From: Stichopus chloronotus
Lineage: Eukaryota > Echinodermata > Holothuroidea > Aspidochirotida > Stichopodidae
NCBI GenBank assembly: GCA_021234535.1
Contig: CM037845.1
Location: 9,974,143 to 10,038,142 of the forward strand
Reading direction: 5' to 3'
Length of the DNA stretch: 64,000 nt
Positions within the stretch are counted from its first letter, which is position 1; every line of letters begins with the position of its first letter. A program made the translations under genes and the position numbers. Shown here piece by piece: positions 24,869 to 36,401 of this stretch. The notes under the pieces are model-generated. The model worked only from the letters and a program-made list of their open reading frames with translations, did not search any database and was not told the origin of the DNA.

Positions 24869-25499
24869 TATGAGAATCATCTTCAAACCTGCAAATACAG
24901 ATTGTTTTACGATGCAAAGTGGGTGAGACTACACACAGGCATATGCAAGCAACAGCATTTGGCAAAGCAGGCCTTCCTACGACAGCATTCAGATTCATCT
25001 GAACAAAAAAAATCAATGGATCCAAGTTATCCAATTCACCAAATGACTGCCAGAACAGAATTATGCAAATGAAAAGTAGATGGGTTGAGTTGCAATGGCA
25101 CGATCTGCAATTACACAAGACATCTGCCGATTATACTATTTATAGCAGCATAACTTCTCCATGAGACAAACCTGCACATTTTCATACTCAACTGCCCACT
25201 GAAGGCCTTTAAAGTACTGCAGTTTTGATTACAACACTGGAGTGGTTTAGATTCATATTTCTCGTCTGTTAGGCACTTGCATTTCATCTAGCTGATGTAG
25301 TGCTGTATCTCGCTGAAACACTGCACCACAAAATGGCAGGAAATGTTCGACTGTTAACGTATTATGACGACACACTTGATATTTTTGTTTACCAGACAGG
25401 ATAAGCTAACAAAAGCAAACCAACGTTTAAACCTGTCTTTGGTAAAGATATTGAAGGAGTATTCACACATCCCAAAATGAGAGGAGCTATCATTTAAAC

Positions 25500-25886
25500 A
25501 CCCCAAAACTCACCTGGTTTGGGTATTATGACTGATACCACCTGGCACCTGACTATTGCACATCCCACTTCCATGCTAGAATCAGCTGGTATTACCTTCA
25601 ACACCACCTCTACCTTCATCTTACTCTACCCAATGTTTACTGCCGCTTCCAAAACCACAACTCCCAAATTTTGGTTGCATGAAGACCGACTTCAGGGTAA
25701 TTTATAAATTTTGGATTTCAAGAAGAACACAAAGGGTAGAGTTTTTTTAGCACAATTTTACAACCTTCAAAGCTGCCAGTAACTGCCAAATACCAAACTT
25801 TACCTGGGGGGCACTAAAAGGCTACCAACAGTTTTGGCACAGTACATGAGTGCAGTCATTGTGGTGGGACAGATAAGTGAAGTGTG
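25500..25886. mobile_element. Element B copy
   Basis: Head hairpin CCCAAA...TTTGGG at about 25502-25522, interior CACCACCTCTACCTTC, right end TCATTGTGGTGGGACAGATA then AGTGAAGTGTGG. The ends match the family, while the interior is longer than in other copies. Confidence 0.65.
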
Positions 25887-26098
25887 GAGAAATCTGCGTT
25901 GTTTACAGGTAGTTTTTAAGTTTACAGTGAAGTGCCCATGTCTATAATACTTTATGTAATTTAGCTCTTCAGTTTTACGGCAAAATGAGTTTCCCATACA
26001 ATCAGCTTGTTATGATGGCCTCTAACAGTCTGTAATCTGGGGGTTGGCATTTCACCATGAAGGCATCAGTTACTCTCTTCATCTTCTTTAACACTGAG

Positions 26099-26265
26099 AA
26101 TCCCCACAACTCCCTGGCGTGGGTACTCACGGGTGACTATGCCTCACCCTTGCTTCACCAATGCATACATTTGGCGTTGCTCTAAATGTCCTCAAAACTA
26201 ATTCCAGCACTGGCCCCTCTAAGGCCTAGCCGGCCCTCGTTTGCCTTTCGCTCTGGTGTCTTCAT
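26099..26265. mobile_element. Foldback element A, left arm
   Basis: TCCCCACAACTCCCTGGCGT then GGGTACTCACGGGTGACTAT, followed by CCAGCACTGGCCCCTCTAAG and GCCTTTCGCT. The right arm is missing. Confidence 0.7.
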
Positions 26266-27400
26266 CTTCTTTTACGGTGGGATCTCTGCAAATTTGTACC
26301 AATTGGTATCGCACAAACCTTGATAAGATGCAGCTACGCATGATAAAACAATAGCTGTAAGTTGTACAAGGGTTGTGTCTTTCTCCAAATAAGTTCCATC
26401 CTTCTATGCTTCCCCAGCGAAAAAAAATAATTAACTTCAAAAGTTTTTACTTTAGAGGAAAGATTGAATCAAATCAGAGGACTCCAATCAAACTCTCTCT
26501 TTTATCTCTTTCAATTTAGAACTAGTTCTGTTCAATTTAATCACTCTACTGTCAAAATCCAAATAAACCCATTGAGCCCCCTGGTAAAATTTGTAAGTGC
26601 ACAAAACATTACTTTAGACAATAATAAACCTCACAGGGTTATATAACAATACTATACCATAATGACACAATAGAGCAGGGAGTCAATTCAGCATCTACCC
26701 CAATAGGTCAAAGTTCGTTCACCTAACTCCCAGGTACCTGTTGCTAGGGGAAAGAGTAAAGGATCTTTGTTCACAATATGTTTAAAAATAGTTTTCACAG
26801 TGTGGGTTGCACTACATCAACCACCAAAACAAAACAAAAAAAAAACGACTAAAAGATTGCCAGATTGGTTAACTTATGTACGTTATTTTGGAGTAACTCT
26901 ACATTATGACGGCAAGGCAAAGTCCACACAGCATGTAGTTTCACTTCCTTCATAAACATTATTTTGTAAATAGACAATTTGCTGCATATGCAAAACCATT
27001 AAGCCATTTATTATACAGCTATTATTACAAATCCTTTTGTCTGATTCATGGAAAATTTGTATGCCAATGTTTTCCCAGAAGCAATGGATGGAATTATTGG
27101 GAGATGGGTCTCACTGTTGTCTTGATTTTGGTAGATCTTCTCTTGTTCATTTTTGAACATGAAGTGAAAGCATTTGCCCATAGGATCCAAGTTTATTATG
27201 ATTTCCTAACTTGTCACGGCACAACAACTGAACTCTCATATAACATGTCCTTAGTAGAGAATAGCCCTGTAGGTAATGCCTCTAAAAAACTCTCTGAAAT
27301 TTTGGACATGTTCTGAACAACATTCTGATAAGGGCACTGCTAATTAAAATTGCTTATAAAACCTGTGCATTATATAACTTCATACTTCACGCTACAGAAT
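26266..27400. other. Nothing recognised
   Basis: A/T-rich sequence, with short frames that lack splice context or family resemblance. Confidence 0.4.
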
Positions 27401-27403
27401 AAA

Positions 27404-27460
27404 TTTCTAGCACCGCGCCCTCTATGCTCTGAATTGGCCTTGTTGGGCTGAGCACTGAGT
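27404..27460. mobile_element. Foldback element A internal fragment
   Basis: TTTCTAGCACCGCGCCCTCT then ATGCTCTGAATTGGCC matches the interior of the left arm of family A. No ends are present. Confidence 0.45.
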
Positions 27461-27654
27461 TAGTCTAGTGTAGTCTGAGTCAGTGTAGTGTAAGCAAACA
27501 ATATTTATATGGAGTAAATATATATGGAGTAAATATCAAAATAGTGTGGACAAACCAAAGTGCAGAGGCCTGTGGACATCCCATGAAGTCTTACAGATAT
27601 CCCAAGTAATACTTGCACTTCGGGGCACTTGCACCGGGCCGTCCCTAGGAACGG

Positions 27655-28172
27655 CCATCTGCACTGCTTCGCATGGGTTCCTTAGCTGACTCAAGGAACC
27701 AAAAAGGTCACAAAGGTGAAAAGGTTAATGAGGTCAAGTGGGGTCAAATGAGGTTATCATATGCATGTCACATAGGCAAACAAAATTTTCCATTTTTCCC
27801 TCCCCTTAAAATGTTTTGTTAGAGAAGTATCAATAAAACATCACTTTCTGACCTTTTGGACCTTTCACATTAAAGAATGAGACTAATGTTACTATATTTT
27901 CTCCTACCAATCTATTTCATTCTATAATTATGTCACTATTTGAACAATGGACACAAAGTTACAGCAACTCAAAGAAATTCACTTTTTTGCCTTTGGTGAT
28001 CCCAAATGACCTTTGACCTCCACCAAAAATAGTAGGGTACATATACTCAATATCATACACATACACAGCAACTTTAAAAAACATTCAGCATTCATATCCG
28101 TCACACACACACACATTCATATGCCACAGTGACTGCATAGGTTCCTTTGCTACCACAAGGAACCAAAAACTA
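27655..28172. repeat. Composite repeat bounded by GGTTCC/GGAACC hairpins
   Basis: Both ends carry GGTTCCTT...AAGGAACCAAAAA hairpins in the same orientation (27678-27704 and about 28139-28170). Between them lies one copy of the ATGACCTTTGACCTCCACC monomer (28016) that forms the arrays further right, and a short CA run. It may be a unit related to those arrays. Confidence 0.6.
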
Positions 28173-28174
28173 CA

Positions 28175-29470
28175 TCAGTCTTCTGTCTACGGTAACTAAA
28201 ACAGGAAATTCTCCGAAAAGAAATGTAGCGCAAATGTTGTTTTCTGGGTCGGTGTGAAATGGAAAGATGAAACATTTCAATAAAAGGCTTCTTTTTATTT
28301 TAATCCAATACCACATCCTGCTTTCAAAGTACTACGCATCTGCAATGTCAGCAAAAAGTGCAAAATCACAATTATGTGATTTTGTTGAGGCACAGTGACA
28401 TAGAGCAGTACCAAGGGCAGGGCATGACTGTGCATGCAACACCAAAGTGTCAAGGCCACAATTCATCTTAATACTGTATGTTGACAACTGACTCAAAGAA
28501 CTGTGCGTCTACCCTCCACGCCACCATGCATTCGACTTGCTTCATAACAACTATCAGTTACTCCTCAAAGAAAAGCCATTGATTGTAACTCAGGCTGCCA
28601 TTTTACATGTTAGTAGACTTTATACATTTTCAACTTTTATGCAAAGTTTCTTCTTTTGTTCTCAGATTTAAAACTACAACATCAGAAAGTAACGTTGAAT
28701 GTTCCAACATTACGAAGTGAAGTTTAAGCGCCTGGCAAGTTTTGGTACTGTCAGGAATACAACTGTGTGCAAAAGTACTTGAGAAGCAATAGTACTTGAG
28801 AAGTAGACATTGCTGCTGGCATTACCATATCATTACAAGGGAGATCTAAAGATATCCTGATATGTGATGACTTTTCTTTTACAGCTTCCCACATTTCATT
28901 TCATCAAATGAAGCAAAATCCAATAAACATTGAACTAATCTGAAAATCACGGCTCTGGAGTTATTTTAGGAGCGAAGCCATTGGCCGTGAAAACCTGACA
29001 GCCAAAGAGAGTGGAAATATTTCAAAATACTCTGGCAACAAGGAAGACGAATAGGTGATTACTACTGAAATGTTGACGGTCTTGGTTTAGAGAAATGAGA
29101 GCACCAATGCTGTAGTAACTCACTGAAAAAGGGATTTGACAGTGAAAGAAATTTCATACAAGTAAGTATCTCAATAGCGTGTTTTGTTTGGAATTCTCGA
29201 AACAAATTGTATTTCACGATGATACACAGAATTATGGGAAATCTGTCATACAGACCAAAACAGACCAAACCAAAATGCACTGTGGTTCCGATGTACTCAT
29301 CACAATTTCTGTATCGAGCATGTTCTCCAGATATAACCAAAAACCACGAATCAAGGGTTTATTTTTGGTGCAAATATTTGAGGTCATCACCTGAGGTGAA
29401 ACACTGGAAAAACACCGGACACCTTGTGCCTGTCATATTTCAAGAAGGGAACATTTGACTCTGAATTCCA
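28175..29470. other. Nothing recognised
   Basis: Overlapping short frames on both strands around 29060-29460, with no family resemblance or consistent splice pair. Confidence 0.4.
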
Positions 29471-29473
29471 TAC

Positions 29474-29790
29474 CCCAGGTAGCATTCCAACAGGAGCCCC
29501 TTATGGTCGACATATGAACAAACATACAGTGAGAAACCCCATATGACTTTGCATCCAAGATTAATTAGGGGCCCTTATGGGTCAGTCCCAGGTAACTCAT
29601 ATGACCCATATGGGGTAGTTCTGGGGTCCACATGGGAAACTGTGCCACATGGACACCATAACTATCCGATATGGGTCATACGGTTATCTGGGCTGGCCCA
29701 TATGGACATCTTGTAAATTGTGGGTGGAAAATCACATGGGCCCCAAATGAATTCATCCCATATGCGGCCCACGTTGGAACCTTACCTAAG
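29474..29790. mobile_element. CATATGGG-rich foldback element
   Basis: The ends AGGTAGCATTCCAAC and GTTGGAACCTTACCT form an imperfect 15-bp terminal inverted repeat. The interior is filled with CCCATATG/CATATGGG words in both orientations, giving extensive self-complementarity. It has no coding capacity. Confidence 0.65.
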
Positions 29791-29994
29791 ATCATGTGCG
29801 GAAATGCCTTACATTTAGTACACGAACCTCTTCACTTTTGGTAGAGGTTAAAGGTCACTTGGAGTAATGAGAAGTGGTAGGCTGAAAATCTGTTGCATGT
29901 GATACACCTCAAGAAGCCAAGTTTTGATGAAAAATTAATGTCGACCAAAATAACAGCTTTGTAATTAACTATCTTGAGTACCCACATGAAAAAT

Positions 29995-31400
29995 GTAAGA
30001 TGAATGCCTGCTACTATTCTTATGACATGGCATGCAGAATATCTTTGACCTCTAGTGACTACAAACAACTTTTGACATTCACTAAAAAACAAGAGGGTTT
30101 TGCACTCAATATAGGGTACCACATACCCACAAGTCAAGTCTGAGGTCTATCAGTTTCTCTTGTTAAGAATGAGCGCATGAGTTTTCCAGTTTTTGATGTC
30201 TGATGACCGTAAATGCTCTCTGACTCATGCTGACTTGACTTGCTTTTTTCTTATTTAATATGTGGTGACCTGCATGACAAGTAAAATCCCTCACAATTTC
30301 CTTCCTGGGGATACTGCATGCACAAGGCTTTATACTTCAACTTTGGTGATCCCAAATGACTTTTGACCTTCACCAAAAAGAACAGGGTTCTTTTCTTCAA
30401 TATGACCTTTGATATCAACAAAACATTAAGGGCTTCTCGAACTATATATGGGTTACCTGCATGTCAAATCTGATATCCATAAATAGTTTGCTTTGTTGAA
30501 GTACAGCATGCACAAGGTTTCATTTTTGACTCCTGGTGAACCCAAATGACCTTTGACCTCCACTTAAACTGACATGCTTCTTGAACTCAATGTGGGGTAT
30601 CAGCACACCACGTAGGATGTCCATCAGATATTCCTTTTGTAAGATATCACATCAACAAATTTTTCAGCTTTTGACCTCTTTGGACCCCAAATGACCTTTG
30701 ACCTATACAAAAACAACATGGTTCTTGTACTGAATATAGGGTATCAGCATGCCAAGTTTGATGTCCATCACAGTTTTCTTCTTGGGATATAACATACACA
30801 ATGTTTGCAGTGTTTGACCTTTGTTGACCCCAAATGACCTTTGACCTCCACCAAAAACAAAAGGGTTCTTGGCCTTATTAAGGGTTACCTGTATGCTAAG
30901 TTTGATGTCCATCACATCTTCCTTTCTTACGATATCATGTGCACAACTTTTTCAGTGTTTGACCTCTGGTAACCTCAAATGACATTTGACCTCCACCAAA
31001 AACAAGAGGGTTCTTGTACTTAACATGGAGTACCTGTATGCCAAGTTTGATGTCCATCACAGTTACCTTTCTTAAGATATCACATACACAAGGTTTGCAG
31101 TGTTTGGCCTTTGTTGAAACCAAATGACCTTTGATCTCCACCAAAACCAACAGGGTTATGTACTCAATAATGGGTACCTGTATGCCAGGTTTGATGTCAA
31201 TCACAGTTTCCTTTCTTAAGATATCACATGCACAACTTTTTCAGTGTTTGACCTTCAGTGACCCAAAATGACCTTTGACCTCCACAACAAACTATAGGTT
31301 TCTTGTACTCAATATTGGGTATCAACATGCCAAGTTTGATGTCCATCACCATTTCCTTTCTTGAGATATTTGGTACAAGGTTTTCAGTGTTTGACCTTTA
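29995..31400. repeat. Tandem array 1 of about 144-bp monomers with DR1 motif
   Basis: Successive monomers place ATGACC(T/A)TTGACCT at 30356, 30546, 30691, 30834, 30979, 31124 and 31268, mostly 143-145 bp apart. Each monomer also carries CCACCAAAA(A/C), CTTGTACTCAATA(T), GTATGCCAAGTTTGATGTCC and CTTTCTTAAGATATCA. TGACCTTTGACCT is the DR1 arrangement (two AGGTCA half-sites spaced by one base, read on the other strand). Minus-strand frames through the array merely follow the repeat. Confidence 0.9.
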
Positions 31401-31674
31401 GCCTCAACGAAAAACAATACGTCAAATATTGTAAAGACACATTTTCTGCATTTAGACAAGCAGGATGTGAGGCAGACAGTGTCACCTGCATACTGCACTA
31501 AATGGCAAATAAGAAAGAATAGTTCTGGAATTAAGACAACTGTGCACAAAATACAGATTTATCTATCTTTCGTAATGAAACACAGGACTTCTAGCTTTTG
31601 GAGCGTGCTTTGAGAGATATTATCATCCAGATACTGTAGTGATGTGTGAAGGTTCTTATAAAGGGTAAACTTGC

Positions 31675-31830
31675 CACAACTCACTGGTTATGGGTACTCA
31701 CGACTGACTTCACCTACACCTTGCTTTGCTAATGCATTCATTTAGTCTTGCTCAAAACGTCCTCAAATTAATTCTAGCACTGCACCCTCTAGCGCCAGCT
31801 GGCCTGCACTCGTCTGCCTTTCACTAGAGT
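31675..31830. mobile_element. Foldback element A, left arm
   Basis: GCCACAACTCACTGGTTATG then GGTACTCACGACTGAC, followed by TTCTAGCACTGCACCCTCTA and CTGCCTTTCAC. A matching right arm occurs at 32735-32932, so the two may be halves of one element split by a later insertion. Confidence 0.65.
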
Positions 31831-32379
31831 TACTAATAATGTGTGCGACTATGTCTCTCTGTTTTTGCATCTTGCAAAGGGTTCCAGAATGCCAAAAACC
31901 TTGTGATGGCCTGCAGATAATTATTCATTACTTGAGATCCAGATGACATCCCTGGAGGAATCAAGTTCTACATCAAAGAGTGGTTCACATATTGGGCAAT
32001 CTTTTTAAGGCAATCCCAAATGTTGAAAAGCAGTTCAAGGGAGAAAATTATTTACACAGGGAAAATTCTGAAATGAATTTTTGAAGTCTTCATTAAATGC
32101 ATTAAATAATGTGCTTAATGTGGATTTAAATGGGAGCTTAAAGAACATTACTGTGAAATGATGAATGAGTTATATGAACGCAGTTATCTTATACCAAAAA
32201 GGAATATAGGAAATCGTGAGAAAGATTTGACAAACTTCTTTGCTCCTTGTTTTTCCTTGAAATGAGCCATTGACATGGATCCTGCAGAGACAACATAAAA
32301 AAAATTAACCCACCAGAAATGTAATGTACAAGGTAAAGAAACTTAAGAAACTTTCTGTGATGGTACCACAGCAACTGGC

Positions 32380-32516
32380 ACTTTTGGGTGGTAGTTTGAG
32401 GATGTGCTAGTTGACTTTCTGTCAGGGTGACAGTAGACACATGGTTACAGCTCACCAGTAGTTTTTGGTATGATGGTGGATGTGCATTAGTTGTGTGGAG
32501 ACAGGTAAGTTCAGAA
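32380..32516. mobile_element. Element B right part
   Basis: Ends GTTGTGTGGAGACAGGTAAG then TTCAGAAT, the family-B terminus. It lies between the two halves of an A element. Confidence 0.55.
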
Positions 32517-32734
32517 TATAAATTGCATGTTTCAGCCTTTCAGCCAAGACAATACCTTTGTCGACAGAAAACGTGGACTGCATTTCAAAAGCTTGACTAT
32601 GACACACTTTTAGGGAGGTTTTAATTTTATAAAGTTTCTCTCCACTGAGAACATTTTTTTGATATACTTTTGCTTGTTTGTTGAGTTTCTACATTACAGA
32701 TATTCTACAAAGACAAGAATACTCAAGGTTTACC

Positions 32735-32932
32735 AGTCAGCCGCCTTTACAAGAGGCAAAAAACAGCGGAGGCCAGGAAACAGCGTTCTGAGGCACTCAA
32801 GCGAAAGGCAATTGAGGGGGGTGGCTTGGTCCTAGAGGGTTTGGTGCTAGAATTAGTTTCGGGGACGACTTGAGCATGGGTCAAGTGTATGCATCAGTGA
32901 GGCAAGGGTTAAGTATACGTCTGCCATGTGAA
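32735..32932. mobile_element. Foldback element A, loop and right arm
   Basis: Contains the loop phrase AGGCAAAAAACAGC, then GCACTCAAGCGAAAGGCAAT, then GAGGGTTTGGTGCTAGAATT and the right end CAAGGGTTAAGTATACGTCT then GCCATGTGAAT. It is the partner of the arm at 31675-31830. Confidence 0.7.
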
Positions 32933-32934
32933 TG

Positions 32935-33795
32935 TTGATATCATGAATGCAGTCAGAGCTGATGCATGAGTAATACCCGCCCGTTGTGTGGGCTAGGATC
33001 AAGAATACTTAAAGTTGTGAGGAGATTTGTAGGTCTACACAGATGTGAAGTTCATGAAATGACCTCTACTGTTTTCCATTGGTGTATCAGGTTTGACCTA
33101 AAATTTGTGAATACCTCATGACACACTGCATCCCAGGAGTCCTTACAAAGTCTCAGTGTACGATGACACAGAATAACTACTTCTTTTTAAGAGGGGTTAG
33201 GCATGCAGGCATAGACACATATACTGTATGGTAAATCTAGTGAGGTACCCTATAGGTTCATACCAGCAAATAATGCAAAACCAGGCTCATATAGACCAGG
33301 AAACCAGCATAACTGAAAAGACAAAATACACACATACAAACTGGCGCCAAGATCATATTCATCATTCACGGAAGACATATGACATGTCTGTTCAGTAAAA
33401 TGGGCAATGAACCCCTCCAAATTTAGGGGCTGAAACGTGCAATGACAACAAAAGTGTTGTGCTGGAGTAAATAGTATAGTGCTGTAGTGAGGGAAAGACA
33501 GGTAGGTTTCACTTAAGCTTTCCATTAGGATGCACTCACATCTACAGCACCATGCATCGAATAAAATCAATTCATCAAAAGGAAGCAGGTTAACTTTAAA
33601 TTTTTGCCTTAATAGTGGGACACAACTTTGTAGTAATATTTGAATTTTAACTGCATCTCGTTCTCAAGTGAATGAACATTTTGATTACAAATTTGGCTAT
33701 TTAGTAACATTCTACCCAAAATCTGGCAAAATGTACATCTTCAGCTCATTTAGAGGACTACAAGGAAAGCTTGTAGTCTTTTTCATGTCCAAGCT
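32935..33795. other. Nothing recognised
   Basis: No exon or repeat boundary. A 106-codon minus frame (33250-33570) has no family resemblance. Confidence 0.4.
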
Positions 33796-33800
33796 AGATC

Positions 33801-34095
33801 TTAAAGGGGCATCTTGAGTTTTTCCAACATGTCAAATTTCCTTTACATACAAATGGTCAAATTAAGAGGATCCCCTTTGTGTCACATAGACAAAAACATT
33901 AAAAAGGAATGATTAACAATTTTGATTTTCGAAAATCCATGTCTAGACAAATTTCAAATGCAAAATGCACACGGCAGGAACAAGCCAGGGTAAAAAACAA
34001 ATCATCACTTTGACAGTTTTCATAACTCTTGGGTGTAAACCTTGACCAATTATGCTAATTCTTTAGCATTGCCATGAGGTTCTACAATTCAAAAA
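33801..34095. mobile_element. TTAA-type MITE, family F copy 1
   Basis: Starts TTAAAGGGGCATCTTGAG. Aligned to the reverse complement of 52302-52629 it shares AAATGGTCAAA(T/C)TAAGA(G/A)GATC, TGACAGTTTTCAT and AATTATGCTAATTCTT in the same order. The right end is frayed. Confidence 0.65.
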
Positions 34096-34977
34096 CCTCA
34101 CAAACATATCCACATCAACGCAATGTGCTCCTTAAATTCAAACTGACAAAGCATCTATTAAAGATCATCATTACGTAATTTTTTCTTGTTGTTTTTTTTT
34201 CTTCCTCCTAATTCTAGTCTGAACCAAAAAAGCTATCAAAAACAAAACAGAATGTCCTCTTTATACTTTAAACTGAAAATGGCTGCCACTTGGCATTCAC
34301 AAGTGAAGCTTCTGGAAGAATGAGCGCAAAAAAATCCTGTTCCTGTGGGAACCAATGGCACACACCGTCAAGTTTCGTCACTCGTTTTTTTTTTTTTTTT
34401 AAAAAGTTGCATGTGTCAGGAGAAACAGTGGCGTCTATGTGGATGGGAGGTATACCACGAAGTTGAAACTTTCTCTCATTTGGGACATATGCAATTAAAT
34501 GAGATGCCATTCATAAACAGTGACGAACACACAGTGGCTTGTTTTTCTTAACAGACAGACGAAGACAAGCGAATGGAGATCAATTGAAAAGTATTAAAAT
34601 GAGAAAAATCCTCAGAGATCTGTATGACAGCTGATATTGAAAGTGATAGAAATATTTGAGGCTTCTGTAACTATGACAACTCATGTCAACTGAGGTTTGC
34701 ATCTCAAGGGTTGATTGCTCACACCAAAATTACTCTAATAAATGTCCTCTCTCTATTAAATGCTGCCACTCCACTTGACTTTTACAACACATAGCACTAT
34801 AAAGTAACAAAACTGTGAATTCATGAGGGAACAGAGTGAAATAGTCCTACCTCACCACCACAAACTCTCAGCAAGGCCCAAAACCTGCTGCATGTTTCTG
34901 TCATGCTAAAGACCTATTTTGTCGGGAAGTTTGACCGTTTAGTTACAGCCTCTACAAATGTCTCATTGCATGCAATA

Positions 34978-35244
34978 TCCTAAACTCACCTGGTTTGGAT
35001 ATTCATGTGTAACAAACTTACCTGTATCAACACAACATTGCACACCCTACTACCGCAATACAAACAACTGGTAACTGTTAATCATGCCTACACCTTTCCC
35101 CTGACCCAAAGTATTGGCTCCTCCTTCCAAAACTGAAACCAAAATGCAGTAATTGATGGACTACTCATTATTGCAAAAAAACATCATTTGTGTCCAGCAC
35201 AAAAGTGGGTTGTGCATGAGTTGTAAGGAGACAGGTAAGTTTGG
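34978..35244. mobile_element. Element B copy
   Basis: Head CCTAAACTCACCTGGTTTGG then ATATTCATGTGTAACAAACT and TACCTGTATCAACACAAC. The right end is TGCATGAGTTGTAAGGAGAC then AGGTAAGTTTGG. The inner ACTTACCTGTxTCAACACAAC and its inverse form the foldback. Confidence 0.75.
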
Positions 35245-35345
35245 AATGGTGGAAATGTGTCTTATCTGAAACAAGATTACCAGGGAAAGAACAGGCGAAA
35301 ATCTGTCTTACAACACCTATCCCTCCTTCCATCCAAAATGCAATC

Positions 35346-35690
35346 TCCCCACAACTTACTGGTGTGGGTATTCACGAGTGACTATACTTACCTCTTGCCA
35401 CACTACTGCATCATTTGACCTTTGCTCAAACTGACCTCGAAGTCAATTCTGACACCGCGCCCTCTAAGGCCTAGCTCCAGGTTTTGTCCCGGAACAGCCG
35501 CTTTGCGCGAGGCAAAAACAGCCAGGCAATTTCAACACATAGTAGAAGCACTCGAGCGAAAGGCAATCGAGGGTGAGCTAGGCCTTAGAGGAGCGTGGTG
35601 TCAGAATTGACTTCCAGGTCAGTTTGAGTAAAGGTCAAATGATGCAGTAGCGTGGCAAGGGGTAAAGTATATATGTCTACAATGTGAATC
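35346..35690. mobile_element. Foldback element A, full-length copy
   Basis: Most complete copy. It has the head hairpin CCCACA/TGTGGG, then TATTCACGAGTGACTATACT. The left arm (about 35385-35475, with GACCTCGAAGTCAATTCTGA and CGCGCCCTCTAAGGCCTAGC) pairs with an inverted right arm (GCTAGGCCTTAGAGGAGCG and CAGAATTGACTTCCAGGTCA). A roughly 100-nt loop carries GAGGCAAAAACAGCCAGGCA and CGAGCGAAAGGCAATCGAGG. The right end is GTCTACAATGTGAATC. An open plus frame crosses it but changes between copies. Confidence 0.85.
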
Positions 35691-35784
35691 CTAAGATTCT
35701 GTTGTTTGGTATGATAAACTATGCAGTTGCAATTGTGATCAACATGCAACAATTCCTGCTCAACTTTTCATTATGACATATCGT

Positions 35785-36401
35785 TTAAAGGGGATGTGTC
35801 TCGTGGCTACTATGAAAGAACATTCCACCAAAAAACAAATATCATTTTGGCACACTTTTAACAGTTTACAATGTTCCCACATATTTCACTTCTTTGAAAT
35901 GGGTTAAAAGGTTACCATTTCTCTCAGCATGGTGTAAGAGTGCATTTGCTGCACTGAGATAGGTGAAGAGTGACTTACATATATGCTTCCAAGAATGGAG
36001 TGTGGCCGAGACAAATGAAAGAAGAACTGCAAGGTTTATTTGAATCTAGAAACTTCCGTTCCATGAGAAAATTCAGGAGCACTTTGGAAATGCATGTTTG
36101 TCACACAGAAGAGAAAGTCAAACAATTAGGTGAGTCAAAGGACACAGGATGGTGGGTGCAAGAACTTTATTCGGGAGGGAGTAATGCTAGGTTAAACATT
36201 GCACACTACTCCCTTCTACATACAGTAAATGTGTCTAACCTTTTGAAGGTGCACACATTTGTTCATTTGAGTCCAAAGCAGCAACAGAGGTAGAGGGGGG
36301 CCGTGAAGGGACACAAAGAGAAAGCAGGGTGAGGAGAAGGGAAAAATAACTCACTGAATACTTAAATGCACTGTAGTAATATACAATAACAGCCCCTTTA
36401 A
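35785..36401. mobile_element. Possible TTAA-bounded element
   Basis: TTAAAGGGGATGT at the left and ACAGCCCCTTTAA at the right form a short terminal inverted repeat with one mismatch, both with TTAA. There is a family-B right end inside (about 35930-35965). A 107-codon plus frame (35970-36293) contains EELQGLFESRNFRSMRKF and is followed by a donor-like TTAG|GTGAGT at 36130. I do not recognise it, and it may be fortuitous or part of the element. Only one copy is seen, so the boundaries are tentative. Confidence 0.35.

Noticed and set aside
30703..31204. Minus frames rich in MDIKLG and GGGQ words
   Set aside because: They are direct translation of the 144-bp monomer and change frame between units, since the period is not a constant multiple of three.
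35970..36293. 107-codon plus frame followed by GTGAGT
   Set aside because: Lies between possible TTAA borders, has no recognised domain and only one copy. Not enough for a gene call.
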